This document shows positions 55,301 through 64,000 of a stretch of DNA of 64,000 bases, in pieces. Source of the DNA: Doris montereyensis. Lineage: Eukaryota; Mollusca; Gastropoda; Nudibranchia; Dorididae. The stretch spans positions 293,501-357,500 of the forward strand of contig JAXRKP010000173.1 in NCBI GenBank assembly GCA_037039925.1, in the 5' to 3' direction. The notes under the pieces are model-generated. The model did not search any database and had not been told where the DNA came from. It was given only the letters and a program-made list of their open reading frames with translations. The position numbers and the translations under genes are program-made. Position 1 is the stretch's first letter. Each line of letters starts with the position of its first letter.

Positions 55301-55434
55301 TTATTATCATTCTCAAAAACATTATCATACGATTTGAGATATACACAAAATTTGAAGATGGTAACAGAACTTTCCTTACAAACAAAATGTATCGAAACAA
55401 CCCAAGCTGAAAGTACTGCAGGCATGTTATAGAT
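52350..55434 (-). other. 3' flank of the four-pass gene
   Basis: This stretch follows the stop on the minus strand and is AT-rich. It may hold a long 3' UTR. I recognise no exon. Confidence 0.4.
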
Positions 55435-57465
55435 CTAACTTTCCATCTCACGCCAGTGCCAAACATCTTTGTTGGGATCACCATAACCAACAGCAGGGTA
55501 TGGTCTGGCATAGTATTCAGGGGACATGGGACCCAAGTAAGCACGTGGGTAGCCGTAATGTTTGGTGTAGTAGGCATCAGTTCCAACGGCATACACTGGT
55601 TCCATTCCAATGGGGCGATCACGCATACTGTGTTTGTCCAAAACTTCACGGTCTTCATATTTCTCTCCTGTGATGTAGCATCCGGCCAGGGAATAGAAGG
55701 TGGCCGTGAGGGAAGCCAAGATCATGCCGACCCAGCCAAGGGCATAGGACCAACCATAGTCACGGTCAGTAGCATTTTTCAATTCCTGTTAGACAAATGA
55801 AAGATGAAAGGATGAAAATACATTTTTTTTAATAGAAAATGTCGTGGAGATTTTTGTTTGTGATGTAACTCATTACTCAAGGCATGTATACATTTCTATA
55901 AAGCCTTAATTTTCTTCTTATAACTTCTGATAAATACAAAACATGATCTCAAAGAATGAGTGGCCATCAACAGACTTGTCCAGAAATATCTGATACTGAA
56001 AGTTTAGGCAAACCAATGAAATAGCTCATAATGGTAAATAGCACATCAGGGTTTGACCTGGTTTAGAGTTAAAATTTTGTCTCACTAGACAGGCTATACA
56101 TGTACAGCAAAAATTGTAATCACGTATTTGTGATTCGAGCCATGAATCTGAAGCTGAATTCTTGACAATAAAAGGCATGAAATCAAACACAGTTAATGAG
56201 TGTAGTGAAATGGGTCAGAATCAAACATTTCCCTTTGTAGTAACCAACAAAATTTACGTCCATTCCTTCTGTGAAAATACTTACGTTAGGCCATTGTTCA
56301 TAGAATTCTATATCATCAAGCTCATTTCTCTCCAAATATTCAGCACCATGGAAGAAGGCGATGGCTGCAGCAATCGAAAAAGCTGACAAAACAAGAAAAA
56401 GGTAAATAAATAGAACATTTTATAATTATTCTTAACATATTATTCAATTTTCTGACAGTTGATTTTTAACAAAAGAAAAAACTGTATAAAGGTTTTTTTT
56501 ATACTAAAAAGAGACCTAAAAGTTAACTTTCCTAATACAAAACAAATATGGCGTATTATGTACTCTCATGATGTCACACACGAAATAAGCTATCAGAATT
56601 CATCAAAATCTGATAAGCAAGATAAGCAAGAAAAATGTATTGAACACAGCACATTTGCTCTTGATAATTCAATTTCCTTGTGTTAAAATCCATTGCTCAA
56701 ATTTAGGAGATACGAATATGCTACACTGTCTAAACGTCTCACCAGAAGCATAAGCAAAAAGTCCAGCCACGTATGCCCATCTGGATTTACGTAGACAGCA
56801 AAGAATGAGGCCGAAAATGTAAGAAATCAGGAAGAGAGCAATGGCAACAATGTAAAAAGCCAGGAAACAGCGACTCAGATCTGAAAAAGAAATATTGATA
56901 GAGTATAATATGCATTACAACCAATTACTTCAGCAAAATACAAATAAACATTGAAATTCACCATTTTATGTGAGAATGTTTCCTTAAAAACAGAAAAACA
57001 ATAACCCAATCTTATGCTTTTTTTCTTTTGACTATTCAAAAAGAAATTCCTGCTTCTATTCCAAATAGATGTTGTATCAGATTGATCAATAATTTGTTTG
57101 TTTTAATGTCAATAATAACACATTTTTATATTGCCAAGCTGGGAATGCAATATCAACATTTTCGTTTTCAATACAATTGTTATATTCTAAATCCATACAA
57201 TCACTAAAAACTCATCTTGCTAATATTCAAAATGCTATATTGGCGAATGAACATATCAAAAATGGATTGAGAGTAGCAGGTGTAGAGTCATAGAAAATCT
57301 AATGAAGCAACATAGTTGCTCCTCTGTCCTTTACAAAAGAAAGAAATTGATAGCCACTTACGGATGTAGGTCTTGTAATCACTACTTGGATTGTCTTTGC
57401 TGGATGGCATATCGTAACTGATCTCAAAGCAGTTGCCATCAACAACATCTTTGAAAGTTTAATGA
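55435..57465 (-). CDS. PMP22/claudin-like four-pass membrane protein, 3' exons
   Basis: Exons seen are 57362-57465, 56743-56880, 56285-56382 and 55435-55785, with GT-AG borders and matching phases. The first part encodes a loop with DGNCFEISYDM. Three hydrophobic segments follow: LAFYIVAIALFLISYIFGLI, WAYVAGLFAYASAFSIAAAI and LGWVGMILASLTATFYSLAG. The order loop-TM2-TM3-TM4 resembles the PMP22/claudin/EMP superfamily, but I cannot name an orthologue. A cytoplasmic tail of about 75 residues is rich in Tyr and Pro (KHYGYPRAYLGP, EYYARPYPAVGYG) and ends WREMES. TM1 and the start codon are missing, so at least one upstream exon is unplaced. In the phase that joins onward, the first exon meets a TAA 5 bases after its acceptor, which suggests a one-base error or an acceptor about 15 bp later. 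Confidence 0.8.
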
Positions 57466-57957
57466 CTGAAAAAAGAAGGAAAAAAAAAAAGAAAGGTAAA
57501 TAATTACATGTACATGAAAAACAGATAGGTTCTGGTTCTAGTTCAATGAAAGATGGAGGATTCGCAAAAAAAGTTTTTAAAAACACATTCTATTAATGAA
57601 AACAATAATCTTGATAAACTATAATATTATGTTCCTATTTTGAGAACTAAGAGGCCACTTGATCTTGATTAATGAATAGAATAATTACTGATTTGAATGA
57701 TTGCTTCATTGCTTTACTGGTCATCTTTGGTCGATTTGTTTTATTTTCACCCTTCTTCTTAACATGCTCTCTTGCTTGGCCGTTGTTGTTACCGTCATTA
57801 AGCAAACAATCTTGTCCATGATAATCTGTGTTGATTTCTAAAGTTGTTTTGTTGTTGTTGTGATGATGTTGTTGTTGTTGCTGTTGTTGGGTGTTGCTGG
57901 GTTGTTGTTTTTTTGTTGTTTTTTTGTGTTGTTTTTTTTTGAGGGGGTAGAATTTTA
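57466..57957. other. Simple-sequence-rich intron or upstream region
   Basis: Contains a GTT-rich stretch (57842-57945) and A-rich runs. No exon is recognised. Confidence 0.5.
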
Positions 57958-58086
57958 TCCCGCTCATCCACCATTTGCAGTGATCTCAGGGTGTATTAAG
58001 ACGAAATAGCAGGATGAAAGGATAAATAAAAAGAGTGAAAGGTAAGAAGTAGGACCTACCAGCTCGCCCGCCAACTGCCCACTTCT
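57958..58086 (-). repeat. Dispersed repeat R1, copy 10
   Basis: The minus strand reads GGGCAGTTGGCGGGCGAGCT, GGTAGGTCCTACTTCTTACC, a pyrimidine tract and CACCCTGAGATCACTG, ending ATGGTGGATGAGCGGG. It is close to the family consensus. Confidence 0.85.
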
Positions 58087-58335
58087 CGGGGGTATAAAAG
58101 GAACAGCAGGGTGGCTTACAGATGTTATAACTCTTTCTTTGCCAATAAAAATAAGATATTGTTAAGACAGCACTTGTTATTATAACTGTTCGTATCAGCT
58201 GGTTCCAATGGTGTTGTCGAAATACTACCAAAATGCCTTGGCATACTTATTCACATCAATTCAAACCAGTCTCTTTCCCCTTTGAAAACATCACTGTGAG
58301 TAACAACTACTAGTATTGGTCAATGGTTTGAGAAT

Positions 58336-58417
58336 CTGGCACACGAAGGGTTAAATTGGCACAAAAGGTTAAATTGGCACACGAAGGGTTAAATTGGCAC
58401 ACGAAGGGTTAAATTAA
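58336..58417. repeat. 20-bp tandem repeat (about 4 units)
   Basis: The unit is TTGGCACACGAAGGGTTAAA, with one shortened unit. Confidence 0.9.
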
Positions 58418-58567
58418 TGAAAGAAGTAGAATCCGGCAAACCCACACGATCCCCTACCCAAGGTGACTTTTAGTTGGTTTTTTACAACTATATTATGTAT
58501 AGCCCATAATTAAATAATTAAAGCTTACCCCCCCCCCCCTCATCCTGTGTTATTGGTTCATTACAAT

Positions 58568-58635
58568 TTTTCCTGCCCATCATATACGGTGATTTCAGGG
58601 TAAACTAAAAGGAAGCAGCCAGAAGAAAGATAAGC
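58568..58635 (-). repeat. Dispersed repeat R1, copy 11 (partial)
   Basis: The minus strand has TTTAGTTTACCCTGAAATCA and ATGATGGGCAGG. Only the core half is present. Confidence 0.6.
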
Positions 58636-58660
58636 GTTTGATTGCTTAATCGAAATGTAC

Positions 58661-58783
58661 CTCGTCCACCATTGTGGTGATCGCTGGGTGAATCAAGAGG
58701 AAATAGCAAGACAAAAGAGAATTGAAAGAGTCAAAGGAAAGAAGTAGGACCTACTAGCAGCACGTGCCAACCGCCCGCAAAGA
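58661..58783 (-). repeat. Dispersed repeat R1, copy 12
   Basis: The minus strand has GCGGGCGGTTGGCACGTGCT, AGTAGGTCCTACTTCTTTCC, a pyrimidine tract, a GATTCACCCAGCGATCACCA core and GGTGGACGAGG. Confidence 0.85.
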
Positions 58784-58817
58784 CAAGCGAAAGAAGGACA
58801 TGCAAAAAAGTAGAACC

Positions 58818-58880
58818 GCCCACCACTTATGCAGTGATCTCATGGTGAATTAAGTGGAAACGGCAACGTGAGGAAAGCGG
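58818..58880 (-). repeat. Dispersed repeat R1, copy 13 (partial)
   Basis: The minus strand has CCGTTTCCACTTAATTCACC, ATGAGATCACTGCATAAGTG and GTGGGCGG. Three copies in about 320 bp form a cluster. Confidence 0.7.
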
Positions 58881-59320
58881 ACACCCTCATCCCTCCCCAC
58901 CTCACCCCCTCCCTAGTGACAGTACGAGGTGATATTACCGGGGGCACCCCAAAAACGTGACGATAACGATAACTCTGTTAAAAACAAGAATTGAAACAGA
59001 GAGACGACGGAAGAATTTATGAAGAAGCTGGGAAAACAAGAGAACGCCCAGAACCTACGCACATCGAACAGTGAAAAGAAAAAGAGATGAGAAAACAACG
59101 GCTATGAAAAACTGTTAGTAATGGAACAATAGGGAAGACTGGCGATGGAAGGGCGGCTGGCGAAATCAATGAAGCGCAACAGGGTTGTCACACGTTTATG
59201 GTTTCGTTCCCTTCACGTTTAATGGCTGCTCGATGGTTCCCCTATTAAAGTTATGGAGCGCACTCCCGTAATACTGGCCTTCCGGTGGACTTACTTCAAT
59301 CATCCGACACACAGCCCGCC
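58881..59320. other. Higher-GC non-coding stretch
   Basis: No exon is recognised. The base composition is less AT-rich than its surroundings. It might include the promoter or first exon of the four-pass gene, but nothing specific supports that. Confidence 0.35.
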
Positions 59321-59329
59321 CAAACAGAA

Positions 59330-59595
59330 CAAAAACACATACACACAGACAAACACACACAAACACAAACACACTCACACACACACACACACAGACTCAA
59401 CACTCTTGTGGACTGGTTAAATTTTATATTATCATCAGTGACCACATCTGAAAGGGCATACTGGGCTGTCAGGTCGACCTTTCTGCCCCACCCTTCCCTC
59501 GGACACACACACACACACACACACACATAAATAATATAGATGTATTCTCATCTATACACACACACATACACACACACATACACACACACTCACAA
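59330..59595. repeat. AC microsatellites
   Basis: Three (AC)n-rich tracts with ACAT and AGAC interruptions are separated by short unique sequence. Confidence 0.9.
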
Positions 59596-59845
59596 TACAT
59601 TGTCATATTCTTATCCTGTCCATCCTTTATCCACCCATCCATCCATCCATCTGTTCGTAAGTTGAACAGTTTATGTGTTTGTTCAGCAATTGTGTCTTTT
59701 CATCTCAGGTGTGTCACTCTATCATCCTCCGGTCATTATTCCACTACACGTATTTATTTATAGACAGAAGGGCACAAACAAGATCCCCACCCGACAACAG
59801 CAACAAAGAATACTGATCAAATGTAACTTAAGAGAAGCTGACATT

Positions 59846-60136
<291 letters not shown>

Positions 60137-60825
60137 GGGGGGGTCGACAAAAATGAGAGGTAACAAAAATTGTAGGTGGGGGGGGGCCTTCGCGTGAAGG
60201 AATGCACAGGATAACACTGACCTGCTAAAACGAAAGACATTAGATACATATTAAACAGGGGTGGAAGTTAAAAGAGAACCAAAGTAAGAAACGTCGAATA
60301 AACACGTGAAGAGATTGTGTTTCGTGAATTAATGTCTTTAACAATAATAATTACATGCATAATCCTATATTTGTTTTCCATTACAACCTTTAAATATGTA
60401 ATTGTCGTTCTTTTCTCTACCATGCTTACATCAATAATTAAGCAATGCCTTGTACTGCATCCTCGTACCTACTCTGTTGTCAGACTAGCTAATCGTGTCC
60501 CAGCATCCTCACTGTCCGCATGTCACCTCACCTCGTGGTATAGTAATAATAAATAATAATTTAAAAAAACTCTTCATATTATCAATCAACCTTCATTCCT
60601 CTTTCATAATAATATTTGTGTTTACTTTGTGGCATTGTTTACGTAACTTGTAGTATCATTAGTAAACCTATGAACGAACTCGTCTGTGTTTGAAATACGT
60701 AACAGATTGTTGTTTATAAATTGAGATGGAAATGAAAAATCACATTTTTACAGCTAGTCGACAAATGAAGCGAGAGACTCGTCAGAAAATGAACGATGAC
60801 CTCATACATGCCGATAAACTGGATA
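60137..60825. other. Unique non-coding stretch
   Basis: AT-rich sequence with no recognised exon or RNA gene. Confidence 0.45.
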
Positions 60826-61362
60826 TGGACAACAACAACAACAACAAAAAAACAAAAATTCTACACCCCAACAACAACCTTTAAAAACAAAATAAATCAT
60901 AACAAAAACCCATGCAACCCAATTTTACACCCCCAACAACAACAACCTTAAAAACAAAAATAAATCAATAACAAAACCCACAACTCCAATTTTACACCCC
61001 AACAACAACAACCTTAAAAACAAAATAAATCAATAACAAAAACCCATGCAACCCAATTTTACACCCCCAACAACAATCTTAAAAACAAAATAAATCAATA
61101 ACAAAAACCCATGCAACCCAATTTTACACCACAACAACAACAACCTTAAAAACAAAATAAATCAATAACAAAAACCCATACTTCCCAATTTTACACCCCC
61201 AACAACAACCTTAAAAACAAAAAAAGCAACAACAAAACCCGTGCAATTCTGCACCCCCAAAAGAACAACCTCAAAACAAAATAAATCAACAACAAAACTA
61301 GACTCATGCAACCCAATTTTACACCCCCAACAACAACCTTAAAACAAAATAAATCAACCCAA
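60826..61362. repeat. About 62-bp A/C-rich minisatellite (8 units)
   Basis: Units contain CCCAATTTTACACCCCCAAC, AACAACCTTAAAAACAAAAT and AAATCAATAACAAAAACCCA. The number of AAC triplets and C residues differs between units. Confidence 0.9.
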
Positions 61363-62239
61363 AAAAAAGGGAAGAAGGGTTATAAAGAGTGTATTGAATC
61401 CCACAGAATAAATACCCATTAGCTTCTCTCGACCTCTTCGTAAGGAGTGACAAAAAACAACAACCAGAAGGCAAAGTGAATGTGAAACTAATTTATACGA
61501 TAATGGTTTGGACCTCTGTGTAACAGACCGTCAAACGTAAACCATGAGAGGCCGACATGCACAAGAATGCTGTCAAACTTAAGTCAACACTTTAAAACTT
61601 AGTAGACAAAGACAAGACATTTTGGTCCTTTCAAAGGCAGCACGAAGGTTGAAACACACCCTTCATTTCCGTTGGCTCGTGATCTCTCAGAAGAAGGTGC
61701 GAGAGGTCAGGTCGTATTGCTTTCAATAGTCAAATATTAGGGTCCCGGCAAACACGAACTGAAAGTCGTGACTATTCAAACAGGAATGCGTCATTGAAAT
61801 GTTTTTAACGGCTATATCTCAACCCAAAGTACAGAAACGTATTTATTCAGCTCACTTTTACATACTCACACACGAGACACACTCACCGCCACACACGTAT
61901 ACACATTTACAGCTTTTTTGATGCTTTGAACTACTTTTGTTCCTCCTTTTTCAAAAAACAGGATGGTTAAAAGCAACTCACTGAAGCTGGAAGCTTTTGT
62001 TTTATTTCGAGCATTGTAATGAGGAGATATTTAGCACTTTCCTTTTATTAAGTACAAATTAACCACCCCCCCTTTCATCCATCTATATCCCTCCCCTCCT
62101 CCATTCCCAATCCGATACAGACGGCATCTAGTATAGCATAAGGGCACTGATGTAAAACGGAGGAGATTGTTAGGGTTAAAATATGTCAACAGATGCCGAT
62201 AGAATAGAATAATTTTAGTCATCTTAACTCCTACGTTCC
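61363..62239. other. Unique non-coding stretch
   Basis: I recognise no gene or mobile element here. Confidence 0.45.
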
Positions 62240-62360
<121 letters not shown>

Positions 62361-63585
62361 CCCAGGCGTTTACTATCACACGACATTTCCGATCACGCAC
62401 ACAACAAACTTGAGACTGCTCGTCCACCAATCAATGCGCAAGCAATGAACTGCAATCCTTTGGCAATCTCTTGGACAACAAAGACAAATTTACTCGAATC
62501 CATACGAGACCACTTTAAAGCAGAGGAAAATATAGTATAAGAGTCACTGTGTCTCATCCAGTTGCGAACCTCATCTCAGTGACGTCTGTAAAATGTCTTC
62601 CTAAAGCCTGTAGTTTCTGGACGACTTCAATTACAGCATCACAAGTCATACCGAAGATGACGTAAAATGTAAGCAACAATAACAAAAAATCCCGGTGCAT
62701 ACGAGGATACAATCATCAGTTGCGATGATAGGAGATAGCTCTATCATTTACCTTATCATAACCCGCCCCCCCCTCCCCAACCCCCTGTCCAACTCTCACT
62801 GCGTGTTGTGTAAAAATCGAATCCCTCTATCGTTAATATCCATCTTGTCTTTTATGCACTACAATAGTTGTTTTGCTTGGATAACCTTTCTTGACTTCTC
62901 GCCCTCCGTTTTAAGCTGCGGAACAAATTTGTGTAGTGCCCAGTGCATCATGTACAAAGGGCAGATAATAAGCCCTAAAACAATTCTCTCCAATTGTCCA
63001 CGTCCCTTGACACAAACGGTCAGAAAATTTGGGGCATGCTCTGGTTACACGTTTGTGTTCACGTCACGGCTATCTCAAAAATGACCCGGCGAGGAATGAC
63101 AAGAGACGCAGCATTTTTGGGAGGGGAACCAGAGTAATCGCTGAAGGAGTTTTATTTTAACTAACGATCGAGAAATTACTGGTTCATTCAAGCCTCGATT
63201 CGATGTCACCGTAACGTCAACCTTTAAACGATACATTTATTTCGATTCCAGATATCGACTTGTTTGTAAACACGGTAACCCAAACGTATTTCAAGCGTCG
63301 TCTCCTTTGATGATGATGTCATGACCAAAGAAAACAGACTCATAAAACAAATCACACTGTTGTCTCTTTGTCTTTATCGCCTTCTTTTGTCCTATTTAGG
63401 AGCATCTCTACACATTTCTGACCAGATTCTTTTTCAAAAGCAAACACATTTGGTATTTAGTTAGAGGGATGAGAGAAAGGCTAAATGTTTAACGTACTGC
63501 ACAGCGATCACACTAAACCTGTCTATTTCTGTCGGCTTTTGTCATTGTATTGCCGTCATTATTGTTGCTGTTGTTTTATATTCTA
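62361..63585. other. Unique non-coding stretch
   Basis: An open frame of about 129 codons at 62695-63084 has no recognisable motif or splice signal. I do not call a gene. Confidence 0.4.
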
Positions 63586-63643
63586 GTTCTTCTTGTTGAT
63601 GTCAATGTTGTTGTTGTTGATGTTGTTGATGGTGATGATGAAA

Positions 63644-63679
<36 letters not shown>

Positions 63680-63720
63680 GTAATAATGATGACGCCAATG
63701 ATGGTGATGTTAATGATTAG
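63586..63720. repeat. GTT/GAT trinucleotide repeats
   Basis: A (TTG)n block passes into about 14 GAT units and then degenerate GAT. Poly-Met and poly-Ile frames result from it. Confidence 0.9.
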
Positions 63721-64000
63721 GAGGGCGAGTAGGAAGATGAAGAGGATGAGGATGGGCATGCTGATGACGAAGGAGAACAATTTTGATTGTGATTACTGAC
63801 ATTGCTTTTGTTCTTAATTCATTATCATGGTTTTGCAATGACATCACTTTTGATTGGATATTGAAAGGAATGAGACATTTGCGAGGCGGGTAAAGATGGG
63901 AGGAGGAGGGAAGACATTTCCATCAATTGCCGCCAGAGTGTTTAGTTGATTAGTCACTGTTCCCACTTCCATTTTTTTAAAAACAACAACAATTATCCCA

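Noticed and set aside
57986..58231. First exon (TM1) of the four-pass protein: a hydrophobic segment followed by a GTAAGC donor
   Set aside because: It partly overlaps repeat R1, its donor phase does not join the next exon's conserved frame, and the sequence lacks the family's first-loop features.
62695..63084. 129-codon open frame
   Set aside because: No recognisable motif, splice context or codon pattern supports coding.

Overview
The window is from an animal nuclear genome. Its genes are split into many short exons with GT-AG introns, it is AT-rich, and it is full of microsatellites, minisatellites, tRNA-derived SINEs, LINE fragments and TIR elements. The genes and repeats suggest a lophotrochozoan, perhaps a gastropod mollusc, but that is inference. 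Four protein-coding genes can be recognised by eye.

Layout: (1) About 7.5-14.2 kb, plus strand, holds the last exons of PHKA, the alpha regulatory subunit of phosphorylase kinase. Two 53-bp minisatellite arrays, SINEs and inverted repeats lie upstream. (2) 19.4-33.5 kb, minus strand, holds IFT56/TTC26 in 16 coding exons. Their lengths, with the inferred one-base breaks allowed for, give about 554 residues. (3) 36.2-46.5 kb, plus strand, holds ALG12, the ER mannosyltransferase, in nine exons, with large satellite arrays in its last two introns. (4) 55.4-57.5 kb, minus strand, holds the 3' part of a four-pass PMP22/claudin-like membrane protein with a Tyr/Pro-rich tail. PHKA and IFT56 converge, IFT56 and ALG12 diverge from a shared 2.7-kb upstream region, and ALG12 and the four-pass gene converge.

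The genes are not an operon or one pathway: glycogen breakdown control, ciliary transport, N-glycan assembly and a membrane protein. Outside the exons the window is mostly repeats: CT/GA, TAA, GAA, TA, AC and GAT runs, a 26-bp and a 17/20-bp array in ALG12 introns, LINE remnants at 12.3 and 15.8 kb, and three TIR-type DNA elements near 16.2, 34.5 and 48.1 kb.

Two observations matter most. About 13 copies of a roughly 120-bp pyrimidine-rich dispersed repeat all point the same way as the nearest gene's transcription: plus around PHKA, minus around IFT56 and the four-pass gene. Also, conserved exons of all four genes carry single-base length errors, mostly in short homopolymers, and ALG12 has a TAG where its family has Trp. 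The indels look like consensus errors from noisy long reads. The TAG could be an error, an allele, or an A-to-I recoding site.
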